From NCBI RefSeq assembly GCF_000482485.1, contig NZ_AXVK01000026.1, positions 1 to 64,000 of the forward strand: a DNA stretch of 64,000 nucleotides. Direction: 5' to 3'. Of this stretch, positions 53,741 through 62,026 are shown in pieces. A model generated the notes under the pieces. The model had not been told where the DNA came from. It was given only the letters and a program-made list of their open reading frames with translations, and did not search any database. Origin of the DNA: Paucisalibacillus globulus DSM 18846 (GTDB lineage Bacteria > Bacillota > Bacilli > Bacillales > Amphibacillaceae). Each line of letters opens with the position of its first letter. Positions within the stretch are counted from its first letter, which is position 1. The position numbers were made by a program, and so were the translations under genes.

Positions 53741-54480
53741 ATCCATACACTCCGCCCCCACTTCCTTATTAAATAATTCAGGATATAATTCTCTATTCTT
53801 TCTAATCGTATTTAAAAGCCCCGCTCTTATTTCAGGTGTGTAGACACCACCCTTCATGTATATCATTCTTGCGTCTAATATATCATTAGTAAGGGCATCA
53901 CGGTAACTTAGGTTTAAGTAATCTTCTAATTTATTGCCACTTAAACCATAAGTATATGTTTCTCTATGCCTACCACCTACTCCCGGATGGGGCTGTTCCA
54001 TATTCATACTAACACCATCATTTCTCTTTACTCCTGCCTGTTTCATCTTAGCAGCAGAAGGCATATGGTGAGGAGTTATATTGTCTCCACGTGTTCCTGC
54101 ATCTATTAATTCTTCATATGTTCCAACTTTTTTTCACCTGGTAGTAGAGGATTATCTATACCCTTACTACCATCCCTAAACTTCTTCAGATCCAACTTAT
54201 CCCCGTTTTCAAAAAGCTTGTTTACCTTTCGAAGTTTCAACACTTTCCCAATTGGGATAAAGGAGGCAGTGGCTATTGCCTTATCTGCACCAGAAGCTTC
54301 ATCATCCATAATGGTATTTATATCATCAAGAAATAGAAAATCTACGACGTCCTTGCCCGCTTTTCCGACAGCTTTTACTGTTTTGCCTGCGCCTGAAACA
54401 ATGTTATCCCAGACGCTTTGTTTCTTTTCCACTTTAGAAATGGTCGTTTTCTTAAAGCGATGTGGTGGAACCTCATCCAC
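53741..54480 (-). pseudogene. Pretoxin segment plus HHMPS-type nuclease tip, frameshifted (cassette A)
   Basis: The first part (54,480 to about 54,150) is the repeated pretoxin: TISKVEKKQSVWDNIVSGAG, then FIPIGKVLKLRKVNKLFENG. Past the linker PLLPGEKK the frame is lost in a run of seven A (54,128-54,134 on the plus strand as T). With one more A it continues VGTYEELIDAGTRGDNITPH, then HMPSAAKMKQAGVKRNDGVS and MNMEQPHPGVGGRHRETYTY, a toxin tip type common at the end of LXG proteins. No secretion (LXG) domain and no ribosome site. Orphan, silent cassette. Confidence 0.8.
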
Positions 54481-54700
54481 TAGCGCATACAGAAGTCAAA
54501 GGTATAGTATTGGAGAATATAGATGGTGGTAACTGATGGTTTTGTGATCACTTCTAATAGCTAGGATACATTAAATAGGCTATACGTTTATAGGTTTTGT
54601 ACGTACTTTTATAATTTGCTTAAACACCATATGGTGCATAGAATGTTTATCTGTATTCTATAAATAATTAGCGGTTCATTCGGAACTCCACCACCCTGCT
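54481..54700. repeat. Cassette repeat block, copy 1
   Basis: Begins with TAGCGCATACAGAAGTCAAA and AGATGGTGGTAACTGATGGT, includes GTTTTGTACGTACTTTTATA, and ends near ATAATTAGCGGTTCATTCGG. Close copies stand at 55,933-56,150 and 59,624-59,840, a shortened one at 58,430 and a diverged one at 63,385. Always on the 5' side of a pretoxin segment. Confidence 0.85.
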
Positions 54701-54708
54701 GCTTACTA

Positions 54709-54752
54709 AAAAAGAACCTTAGAGTTTGTTTAATACTCTAAGGTTCAAAAAA
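54709..54752 (-). terminator. Terminator of cassette B
   Basis: Perfect 12-bp stem GAACCTTAGAGT/ACTCTAAGGTTC followed by TTTTTT on the minus strand, directly after the Imm11-like gene. Confidence 0.85.
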
Positions 54753-54755
54753 GTG

Positions 54756-55319
54756 TTAGATTACCTTTACCTCAAGGAAGTCACATCCTATTATATTATT
54801 TTTAGTGACTAATTCTTTCACTGACTCAGAAACAAATAAAGGTATCTCAAAGCCTTTTAATTTGAATAAATGGTTCATTTTTATTTCGTTTTTATTTAGC
54901 GCATACTTTTTTATGGAGTATATTTTCTCATCATCCAAATTTATGACACTATAATCTGAATGATTTAAATTTATTGCGTCAACTACGTTAATAACATTAG
55001 CTACGTAATAATTATTTAATACGGTATTATCCTCTGAGTTAATTACTTTTACAGGTAAATACTGTACTCCATCCTCATTTAAATCACATAAAACTTCCTT
55101 AAATCTTGTTGATACAATAAACCATCCGAGATTATTAGCTAAATAATCGGTTTGTCTATCTCCTTCCGATGGATTAAATACAAAAGTGATGTCTTTATTC
55201 CAGTCTTGTATATATTTACCTTCACTTAATTCATATTGTTCGTAACCATAAGTATTATCACAATGACCGACAACATCATTTTCATTGCTATCATCTAATA
55301 ATAATTTAAAATATCTCAT
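54756..55319 (-). CDS. Immunity protein, Imm11 family (cassette B)
   Basis: A protein of 187 residues from ATG 55,319 (GGAGG five bases upstream). MRYFKLLLDDSNENDVVGHC at the start, then GWFIVSTRFKEVLCDLNEDG and VQYLPVKVINSEDNTVLNNY with YVANVINVVDAINLNHSDYS match the Imm11 (DUF1629-type) pattern. Its start overlaps the stop of the toxin gene (ATGA), the typical coupling of toxin and immunity genes. Confidence 0.75.
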   Translation of the reverse strand: MRYFKLLLDDSNENDVVGHCDNTYGYEQYELSEGKYIQDWNKDITFVFNPSEGDRQTDYLANNLGWFIVSTRFKEVLCDLNEDGVQYLPVKVINSEDNTVLNNYYVANVINVVDAINLNHSDYSVINLDDEKIYSIKKYALNKNEIKMNHLFKLKGFEIPLFVSESVKELVTKNNIIGCDFLEVKVI

Positions 55320-55951
55320 TTTAACCTCCAATAATCTTTGTAGAGCATATCTGGGTTATTTCTTATTTCGGATTTCAATCCTTCAAACAGCTTAAGGAAT
55401 TTATTTCTATCCCCTTTTGCTAGATTATCAAAAGTTCTTAAATTATCCAATACATAATCATGATAAGCATTAGGGTGTCTTCCTTGATGAGGGAGATATT
55501 CTTTGTTCCATATATCATCTAAATCTAAATCATATTTTTTTGTAATACTCTCTATTTGTGGAGTATATTTCTTGCTTTTATTTGTTGCATAGTGATGATT
55601 TTGTAAAGGTTTACCTTTCCCCTTACTACCATCCCTAACCTTCTTCACATCAACCTTATCGCCGTTTTCAAAAAGCTTGTTTACCTTTCTAAGCTTTACC
55701 ACTTTTCCAATCGGTATAAAAGAGACTCCCGCTAAAGCCTTATCCGTACCAGAAGCTTCATCATCCATAATGGTATTTATATCATCGAGAAATAGAAAAT
55801 CCACGACGTCCTTGCCCGCTTTTCCGACAGCTTTTACTGTTTTGCCTGCGCCTGAAGCAATGTTATCCCAGACACTTTGTTTCTTTTCCACTTTGGATAT
55901 GGTCGTTTTCTTAAAGCGATCCACTGATCCACTAGCGCATACTGAAGCCAA
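55316..55951 (-). CDS. Pretoxin segment plus AHH-type nuclease tip (cassette B)
   Basis: The longest intact toxin frame in the array. The first part is the repeated pretoxin (TISKVEKKQSVWDNIASGAG; FLFLDDINTIMDDEASGTDK). The tip reads PLQNHHYATNKSKKYTPQIE, then YDLDLDDIWNKEYLPHQGRH and PNAYHDYVLDNLRTF: HH, LPHQGRH and YHDYV are the AHH/HNH-type nuclease motifs. There is no LXG domain and no ribosome site; the 5' end lies in the repeat block, so expression as a full toxin would need recombination into a complete gene. Overlaps its immunity gene by four bases. Confidence 0.75.
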   Translation of the reverse strand: MASVCASGSVDRFKKTTISKVEKKQSVWDNIASGAGKTVKAVGKAGKDVVDFLFLDDINTIMDDEASGTDKALAGVSFIPIGKVVKLRKVNKLFENGDKVDVKKVRDGSKGKGKPLQNHHYATNKSKKYTPQIESITKKYDLDLDDIWNKEYLPHQGRHPNAYHDYVLDNLRTFDNLAKGDRNKFLKLFEGLKSEIRNNPDMLYKDYWRLK

Positions 55952-56150
55952 AGGTATAGTATTGGAGAATATAGATGGTGGTAACTGATGGTATTGTGAT
56001 TACTTCTAATAACTAGGATACAATAAATAGGTATACGTTTTATAGGTGTTGTACGTACTTTATAATTTGCTTTAACATCACATGGCGCATACAATGTTTA
56101 TCTGTATTCTATAAATAATTAGTGGTTCATTCCGCACTAGGTAGCCCCTC
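55933..56150. repeat. Cassette repeat block, copy 2
   Basis: Contains AAAGGTATAGTATTGGAGAA, AGATGGTGGTAACTGATGGT, GTTGTACGTACTTTATAATT and GCACTAGGTAGCCCCTC. Same order as copy 1; last part shared with copies at 59,820 and 63,560. Confidence 0.85.
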
Positions 56151-56275
56151 AAAAAAGAAACCTTGAAAGGCACTTTGATATGCTCCCCCTAAGGTAGACA
56201 GATTTTTTAAAAAAAATCTGTTTTCCTTAGAGGGAGCATATCAAGAGGCATAAGCCAATCAAGGTTTTATAGTTT
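56150..56275 (-). terminator. Terminator of cassette C, with an inserted palindrome
   Basis: AAACCTTGA (56,157) and TCAAGGTTT (56,261) are the two arms of the cassette terminator, with the same sequence as at 59,850, but about 95 bases apart instead of about 14. The loop holds a 72-base palindrome described separately. Confidence 0.7.
56178..56250. mobile_element. Palindromic MITE-like insertion in the terminator loop
   Basis: TTGATATGCTCCCCCTAAGG and its inverted counterpart CCTTAGAGGGAGCATATCAA flank an inner ACAGATTTTTT/AAAAAATCTGT dyad. No ORF. Size and symmetry suggest a miniature element related to IS ends of the GATATGCTCCC type. Confidence 0.6.
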
Positions 56276-56287
56276 GTTTATGCGATA

Positions 56288-56854
56288 CTAATCTTTTAGT
56301 AAATCGTCGTCTAAGAAGAGTTCGATATCGTTTAAATTGACACTTTTCTTACTTTCATGAAATGAAAATTTTGAAATAAATTCTTCAAATGAGTTTGCTA
56401 TAAGATAATAATATTCTTTTTCATCTTCACCAGACGTTTCGTCTTCATGATACCAATAATAAATTTTATCCCTGTATTTATCTTTTAAGCCTATACATAT
56501 TAAATCTCCGCCATCTGCATCTGCGATAGGCATTACAATGTTTCCTAAAGTAGCTTTATAAGTTTGAATGATTGATTCAATATTATATGCATTATTAGTA
56601 ATACCATAAAAACCACCTATCGAGTCAAAACCATCCTCGGGAGTTACAGGGGTAGCTTCAATTGGCTGATACATTCTATTTTCTTTAATAAAACTTCCCC
56701 CAAATTCAAGTAAAAACTCTTTATAGTCTAATGGTAAATCTACTCCATACAATCTTTCAATCGTTTCAATTGACTTATATGCATTTTCTTTTTTTGATAC
56801 AACCATTTCCCTATCAATTATTTCATCTAACTTTTGCTTTATCATTTTATTCAT
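56288..56854 (-). CDS. SMI1/KNR4 family immunity protein (cassette C)
   Basis: A 188-residue SUKH-superfamily protein: ETIERLYGVDLPLDYKEFLL then EFGGSFIKENRMYQP, and late DADGGDLICIGLKDKYRDKI with YYWYHEDETSGEDEK and IANSFEEFISKF. SUKH proteins are the commonest nuclease-toxin immunities. GGAGG before the ATG, two bases after the toxin stop. Confidence 0.85.
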   Translation of the reverse strand: MNKMIKQKLDEIIDREMVVSKKENAYKSIETIERLYGVDLPLDYKEFLLEFGGSFIKENRMYQPIEATPVTPEDGFDSIGGFYGITNNAYNIESIIQTYKATLGNIVMPIADADGGDLICIGLKDKYRDKIYYWYHEDETSGEDEKEYYYLIANSFEEFISKFSFHESKKSVNLNDIELFLDDDLLKD

Positions 56855-56856
56855 TT

Positions 56857-57545
56857 TTATTTTCCTCCTCTTAAATCTGATGCTGAACCTATATGTGGTA
56901 TATTAGAATGTAAATCTGTTGGAATTAACTCAATTTCAGTAGAACTCTTATGATGAGGCGTTATGCCTTTTTCTTTTAACCAGGCCATTGCTTGATTTTG
57001 TGACTTAAAACCTTTTAATTGCATAATTTTTTCATACACTAAATTAAAATCATTTTTAGAGCCATCTAACATACCTTTTTTAAATTTAATAGAACCTTTA
57101 CTCCAAGGTGTAAAGTTAGGTCTACCATCAATAAATTCTACACCTTTGCCATTCGTTACACTCTTAACTTCAGGTTTATCAGAATACCATTTCCCTTTAC
57201 CAGGTTCTCCTTACCATTTACCATTTGTTCTTGGTAACCTTGTTTTGGGATTAACTATACCCTTACCACCATCCCTAACCTTCTTCACATCAACCTTATC
57301 GCCGTTTTCAAAAAGCTTGTTTACCTTTCGAAGCTTTAACACTTTTCCAATCGGTATAAAGGAGACACCAGCTAAAACCTTATCCGCACCGGATGCTTCC
57401 TCATCCATTATGGTATTTATATCATCGAGGAATAGAAAATCTGCAGCTTCCTTGCCCGCTTTTCCGACAACTTTTAATGTTTTTCCTGCGCCTGAAACAA
57501 TGCTATCCCAGGCGCTTTGTTTCTTTTCTACTTGGGAAATAGTAA
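56857..57545 (-). pseudogene. Pretoxin plus HNH-type (WHH-like) nuclease tip with a nonsense codon (cassette C)
   Basis: Pretoxin frame from ITISQVEKKQSAWDSIVSGA to KVNKLFENGDKVDVKKVRDG, linker RLPRTNGKW, then TAA at 57,211-57,213. Beyond the stop the same frame resumes GEPGKGKWYSDKPEVKSVTN, then FIDGRPNFTPWSKGSIKF and KGITPHHKSSTEIELIPTDL with HSNIPH, an HNH/endonuclease VII-like tip. One base change destroyed it. Confidence 0.8.
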
Positions 57546-57709
57546 TTTGCGATATCTATGGATTTCTGTTGGAACAAATCAGTAATCTTGGAGATATAGT
57601 TCTGCATGACAGCTATATCGCTCTTTAACGGTTCCAATCGTGCCGTACTATTCGTATCAAATGTATGTAGGTTCTCCGTTATATCATTTCCGACACTAAG
57701 TTCATCCAA
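57546..57709 (-). pseudogene. Fragment of an LXG toxin N-terminal region
   Basis: The frame reads ARLEPLKSDIAVMQNYISKI then TDLFQQKSIDIANYYF and joins the pretoxin of cassette C out of frame. It looks like the end of an LXG helical domain, the only such trace in the array, which suggests that cassette C derives from a once complete gene. Confidence 0.5.
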
Positions 57710-57755
57710 AAAAGCAACCCTGAAAATCGTCAGCTAATCGGGGTTAAATAAAAAT

Positions 57756-58331
57756 TTATAGTACAGATTTTCTTTTAATATCAAAGATATCTATATCTTT
57801 TTTTTCAAACAAATCTTCTAAGGCTTCTGTTCCTTCCTTCTCAGCAAATAATAACTCTTTTGTTGATATTGGTACTGTAAGTAACCATGTTACTTTTTTA
57901 TCTATGAAATCTATGGAATTAAGTTTTTCCCATAAGAAAGGTGATGTAAATAAAACATGCTCCATCTCACTATTTGGAAAGTACATTCTTATTACCCCTT
58001 TAAATATTTTGCCATGGGTAATAGGTAGCTTTGTATTTATTATATTAAAGGCACATGTAGATAATATATTCGGAAAAAACTCAAATATTGTTGCACTAGC
58101 CCCCACAATTTCTATTCGCAAAGGCTTTTCATCAATTGAGTATCCAATTGAATAATCAGATAAACCAATCGTTGAATAAGAAGTAACACCCTCATAAGGT
58201 CTATCTTTAGTCGATAAGATATCAACATTGCTTACATTATTTTCATCCCAATATTTCGAGACGCTAGGTTTTCCACCGAATGCTTCTAAAGCAGTTCTTG
58301 CAACAATTTTGTTATCCTTAGTAACTGTCAT
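57756..58331 (-). CDS. Suppressor-of-fused-like immunity protein (cassette D)
   Basis: A 191-residue protein. YEGVTSYSTIGLSDYSIGYS, then LRIEIVGASATIFEFFPNIL, THGKIFKGVIRMYFP and VTWLLTVPISTKELLFAEKE agree with the bacterial SUFU-domain family, frequent as immunity proteins in toxin loci. GGAG lies before the ATG. Its toxin is reduced to a few codons. Confidence 0.8.
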   Translation of the reverse strand: MTVTKDNKIVARTALEAFGGKPSVSKYWDENNVSNVDILSTKDRPYEGVTSYSTIGLSDYSIGYSIDEKPLRIEIVGASATIFEFFPNILSTCAFNIINTKLPITHGKIFKGVIRMYFPNSEMEHVLFTSPFLWEKLNSIDFIDKKVTWLLTVPISTKELLFAEKEGTEALEDLFEKKDIDIFDIKRKSVL

Positions 58332-58334
58332 ATT

Positions 58335-58436
58335 AAATCTCCTTCAATCAAATTTGATTATTAATCACCAAAATAATCATCTGTTGAATCTTCTCCCTTA
58401 TGATTCTATTTGTGGTGGAATCTCTTCCACTAGCGC
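58335..58436 (-). pseudogene. Last codons of a lost toxin (cassette D)
   Basis: Just ahead of the immunity gene, NHKGEDSTDDYFGD and a stop look like the extreme C-terminus of a toxin. They are directly preceded by the pretoxin-side repeat word AGTGGAAGAGATTCCACCAC. Everything between has been deleted. Confidence 0.55.
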
Positions 58437-58796
58437 ATACTTTATGGTACCATTTGGATTAAATTTAATGTAACGTTTTTCAAACGAATAGCGAGTATTA
58501 TAGACCCTATCTAAAAAAATAAAACACCATTTTTATCTGCCCTATTTCGAAACTAGTAACCTGCATATGTAACCTACCGATTATCGCCACGAGCTTTGTC
58601 ATTGTAGTTAGTTTGTTAGGCAATCCATGTCATAATATCCCTACCATATAAAATGTCAGATCGCCTAATTATCGTAGTGTCCCACTATCCTACTATTAAA
58701 ACTAAAACCATGATGGTACTACCTTCATGAGCTCTTGATTCTAAAGCTAATCATTATTTTCTCATTCAAATATCAGCTGATTTAATATAAATTAAA
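58437..58796. other. Gene-free stretch between cassettes D and E
   Basis: No ORF and no recognisable repeat except the boundary word TAGCGCATAC at its left end. Sequence differs from the usual cassette block, so another piece of DNA has replaced it. Confidence 0.45.
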
Positions 58797-58830
58797 GAAA
58801 AAACCTTGAAAGGGGAAACCATTCAAGGTA
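58797..58830 (-). terminator. Terminator of cassette E
   Basis: CCTTGAA/TTCAAGG with an 11-base loop, followed by TTTTTTC on the minus strand. Confidence 0.7.
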
Positions 58831-58847
58831 TGTTTTATTATCTTTCT

Positions 58848-59288
58848 TTAATCAACTAGTAACTCCAAGTAATATTTATCATTTTCTTCTATCCTTCTAA
58901 AAAATTCTTCAAGAGAAGTCGCAATTTGAATATCATAATAGTAAACTGCACTTCTATTATTTTCATTCAATTCTATTGACATTAAAGCTGATTCACTGCC
59001 CTCAAAAAATATTAGTTTGTTATTCTCAAATTCATCATAGATTTCTATGTCGGGGTAAAACTCAAAATCATTAACTCTTAATCGAAAATCCCTTACTGAA
59101 TATGGGTCCATAATACGATTAATATTAAACTCTGATCCTTTAATAAATCCGTAACCAACCTCTATATAAAAATTAACTAACTCCTTTGGAAATTTTAAAT
59201 CAAGTTCCTTTTCAACCTCTTTTATTTCGTTTTCAGTCACTGGATAAAAAATATTTTCTTGGTTTGCCTTAATAAATTCATAACTCAT
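58848..59288 (-). CDS. SMI1/KNR4 family immunity protein (cassette E)
   Basis: A 146-residue SUKH protein: YPVTENEIKEVEKELDLKFP, KELVNFYIEVGYGFIKGSEF, then NINRIMDPYSVRDFRLR and IQIATSLEEFFRRI. Ribosome site GGAG; the start shares its A with the stop of the toxin remnant (TAATG). Confidence 0.85.
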   Translation of the reverse strand: MSYEFIKANQENIFYPVTENEIKEVEKELDLKFPKELVNFYIEVGYGFIKGSEFNINRIMDPYSVRDFRLRVNDFEFYPDIEIYDEFENNKLIFFEGSESALMSIELNENNRSAVYYYDIQIATSLEEFFRRIEENDKYYLELLVD

Positions 59289-59623
59289 TATTTTTTATCT
59301 CCTTTAAATAATGTATTTGCTGGTGAACCTGCTCCATTAATACTAGCTTGATGCTCATTTGGGTTTACCTTTTGAAGTTTCAACACTTTCCCAATAGGGA
59401 TAAAGGAGGCAGTAGCTATTGCCTAATCCATACTAGAAGCTTCATCATCTATTATAGTGGTTAGATCATCGAGAAATAGAAAATCCACGACGTCCTTACC
59501 CGCTTTTCCAACAACTGTAACTGTTTTGCCTGCACCTAAAAAAATGCTATCCCAGACGCTTTGTTTCTTTTCCACTTTAGAAATGGTCGTTTTCTTATAG
59601 CGATGTGGTGGAACCTCATCCAC
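59289..59623 (-). pseudogene. Collapsed toxin: pretoxin joined to a toxin C-terminus (cassette E)
   Basis: Pretoxin TISKVEKKQSVWDSIFLGAG to DDEASSMD, then TAG at 59,423-59,425, then AIATASFIPIGKVLKLQKV joined directly to NPNEHQASINGAGSPANTLF with KGDKK and stop. The section of the pretoxin after KLRKVN and the catalytic tip are missing. Both a deletion and a nonsense codon show the toxin is dead, yet its immunity gene is intact. Confidence 0.8.
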
Positions 59624-59845
59624 TAGCGCATACAGAAGTCAAAGGTATAGTATTGGAGAATATAGATGGTGGTAACTGATGGTTTTGTGATTACTTCTAA
59701 TAGCTAGATACATTAAATAGGTTATACGTTATATAGGTGTTGTACGTACTTTATAATTTACTTAAACATCATATAGGGCACACAATTTTTATCTGTATTC
59801 TATAATTAATTAGCGGTTCATTCGGCACTAGGTAGCCCCTCAAAA
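59624..59845. repeat. Cassette repeat block, copy 3
   Basis: Nearly the same as copies 1 and 2: AGCGCATACAGAAGTCAAAG, AGATGGTGGTAACTGATGGT, GTTGTACGTACTTTATAATT, GCACTAGGTAGCCCCTC. Confidence 0.85.
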
Positions 59846-59880
59846 AAGAAACCTTGAAAGGATCTAGCCAATCAAGGTTT
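59845..59880 (-). terminator. Terminator of cassette F
   Basis: AACCTTGA/TCAAGGTT with a 14-base loop and TTTTTT after it on the minus strand; the intact counterpart of the interrupted one near 56,150. Confidence 0.8.
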
Positions 59881-59887
59881 ATCAAAT

Positions 59888-60358
59888 CTATACTTCTTGC
59901 TTAACTAAGTCTAATAAAAAATCACCAAAGTCATTAGCAATTATTTCATATGTTTGACTCTCTAAGTCTACTCCAGGCACAAAAGATACTACTTTTGGTT
60001 CACCATTATCATCAAGTTGACTATAGTCTAAACAAAATATTTCGTCACTCCCAGTATCATATATCACTAGCAGATTATCAGGTAGATTAATTTCTCTTCG
60101 TTCTGTTAAAGTGTACCATATAGCGTCTGGAACTGATGAATTTTCAAAATCAGCATTAATAATTCCGTATATTTCTTGAGCTCCGAAATTACCTGCTCCA
60201 AATGTCTTTAAATAATCAAAATATAAACCAGTAAACTTTAACCCTAATTTTTCTTCAGCCAAACTAATTAATTCATCTGTATGACCACCTACAAAGTCTA
60301 CAATCTCTTTTTCACTCAAAATAATTTCCTTTGCTTTTTGATAATTTTCTACACTCAT
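59888..60358 (-). CDS. SMI1/KNR4 family immunity protein (cassette F)
   Basis: A protein of 156 residues from ATG 60,358 (GAGGG upstream). ISLAEEKLGLKFTGLYFDYL, KTFGAGNFGAQEIYGIINAD, VIYDTGSDEIFCLDYSQLDD and YEIIANDFGDFLLDL follow the SUKH pattern. Partner of the LHH nuclease tip 18 bases upstream. Confidence 0.85.
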   Translation of the reverse strand: MSVENYQKAKEIILSEKEIVDFVGGHTDELISLAEEKLGLKFTGLYFDYLKTFGAGNFGAQEIYGIINADFENSSVPDAIWYTLTERREINLPDNLLVIYDTGSDEIFCLDYSQLDDNGEPKVVSFVPGVDLESQTYEIIANDFGDFLLDLVKQEV

Positions 60359-60376
60359 TTCCATCCCTCTTTTACA

Positions 60377-60769
60377 TTAAAAATCATTGGCTCTATTTTT
60401 CCAGTAATCAGTTCGCCATTTATTAAACTCAGACCTATTTATACCTGAAGGTATAGTATTAGGATTGATGTGAATTACAGAACTGTTATCTTTATGAAAC
60501 GTCTGTGTAACCTCTGCTATCGAACTTTCATTTTTTTGTGTCATGTGATGAAGGTTTATAGATTTTCCATCTGGACCAAGTGGGGCTAGTCCCTTCTGCA
60601 TTCTTTCAAGGTTAGTTCTACCTCTTGCGTCTTTCATATTCGGATTTATAATATCATCTCTTTGGTAAACTTTCACGTTTTTAAATTGGGTAGTTTTATT
60701 CCAAAATTTATAACCATTATCTATACCCTTAGGAATATCTAAATAAGTACTTAATAAAAGGATGGCAGT
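60377..60769 (-). pseudogene. LHH-type nuclease toxin tip, 5' end removed by an insertion sequence (cassette F)
   Basis: The open frame without a start reads STYLDIPKGIDNGYKFWN, VYQRDDIINPNMKDARGRTN, LERMQKGLAPLGPDGKSINL and HHMTQKNESSIAEVTQTFHK. RGRTNLERM, GPDGKSINLHH and the later H are the motifs of the HNH/endonuclease VII LHH family. Pretoxin and any upstream part are cut off by the IS110-type element. Tip itself looks intact. Confidence 0.8.
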
Positions 60770-60793
60770 CTATTCAACCACCACCCAAACTGA

Positions 60794-62026
60794 TTAACTT
60801 GCCTTCGTTTCAGGCATTCTTGGCAGAATATAAGCCGTTTTATTTTTCATCATACCATAGACAATTCTGACTAATCTCCTCATAATACAGAGAAGGGCTT
60901 GTGACTTGGATTTCCCTTCACTTTGCTTTTGATTATAGTAAGCATAAAACACAGGATTACGAGGAATTTTACTCCCCTTACTTACTTGGACTTGTTGAAC
61001 AGCTAGGTTGTAAAAAACATCATACAGCTTTCGGTTGCCTTGTTTTGTTTTCTTCATCGTTTCCTTACCGCCCGAACCCATCTTAATAGGGGCTATGCCT
61101 GAATACCTTGCTAGTTTATCAGAATTGGTGAAACGATGAATATCACCGATTTCTGCAATTAAAGCGGAGGCAGTCACCGTATCAATCCCTGGCATGGTTT
61201 CAAGCTGCATACCTAACTTCTGAATAGTTACTTTTAATTCTCTATCTACCTTCTTGATTTCCCTTTTCTTAAAGCTAATATCTCGAACTATGCTTTGAAT
61301 GATAAAGTCTCTTGATGTTTGGTATTCTCGTTTTACTTCTCCATCTGCTTGAACAAGTGTTAATATTTGCTCTGCCTTTCTAGTGGAACAAGCATTGTTA
61401 CTCACTTCTAATAGGAACTTCCGTAAGTCCTCTACTGTTTTCCCCTCCAAATGAGATGGTGAAGGGTAGCTTTCCCAAAAAGCTAATGCTGTTTTCCCAT
61501 CCACTTCTGAAAAGAACTCCTTATAGCTTGGATAATGATAGTTTAATTGCATATGCAGTTGGTTTTTCAAGGATGTTTGTGTTTTTACTAAAGCATTTCT
61601 TCTACCCACAAGTTGAGCGATTATCCAATGAATATCAGATGGTGTAGCTTCAGGTAAATACGGTAGGTCACGTATTAAAACCCTTGCCACACATTGAGCG
61701 TCCCAACTATCATTCTTTTGTGTCATCGCATAGCTGTTCCGTTCTGCATTGGATAAAGAGGAGTTAACAAATTTCACAATGTAACCTTGTTCAATCAAAT
61801 ATAACGCTAAATCCCTTCCATAGCCGCCCACATCTTCTAATCCAAATACAGGGGTCAAACCTTCTGTTAAGTACCTATTCACATACTCTAGTAAACTCGG
61901 AAAGATGGCTGGTTTATTTTGAAACGTCATTTCTCCTAGCTTTTCATTCCAACAATCCAATATCACCGCTGTATGTTGAAACTTGTGTAAATCAAGTCCT
62001 ATATAAATATACTTATCTTTTCTCAT
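60794..62026 (-). CDS. IS110-family transposase (DEDD recombinase)
   Basis: A 410-residue enzyme. N-terminal RuvC-like DEDD domain: YIYIGLDLHKFQHTAVILDC (first D), FGLEDVGGYGRDLALYLIEQ (E), and NDSWDAQCVARVL (two D). C-terminal Transposase_20 domain with LETMPGIDTVTASALIAEIG and LARYSGIAPIKMGSGGKE, the latter near the conserved serine. GGTGAGG precedes the ATG. Such enzymes use an element-encoded bridge RNA to choose their target. Confidence 0.93.
   Translation of the reverse strand: MRKDKYIYIGLDLHKFQHTAVILDCWNEKLGEMTFQNKPAIFPSLLEYVNRYLTEGLTPVFGLEDVGGYGRDLALYLIEQGYIVKFVNSSLSNAERNSYAMTQKNDSWDAQCVARVLIRDLPYLPEATPSDIHWIIAQLVGRRNALVKTQTSLKNQLHMQLNYHYPSYKEFFSEVDGKTALAFWESYPSPSHLEGKTVEDLRKFLLEVSNNACSTRKAEQILTLVQADGEVKREYQTSRDFIIQSIVRDISFKKREIKKVDRELKVTIQKLGMQLETMPGIDTVTASALIAEIGDIHRFTNSDKLARYSGIAPIKMGSGGKETMKKTKQGNRKLYDVFYNLAVQQVQVSKGSKIPRNPVFYAYYNQKQSEGKSKSQALLCIMRRLVRIVYGMMKNKTAYILPRMPETKAS

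Noticed and set aside
54218-54532. Plus-strand proteins over the pretoxin repeats (also 55,677-55,988 and 57,146-57,628)
   Set aside because: They appear wherever the pretoxin segment occurs because they are its complement; no translation signals.
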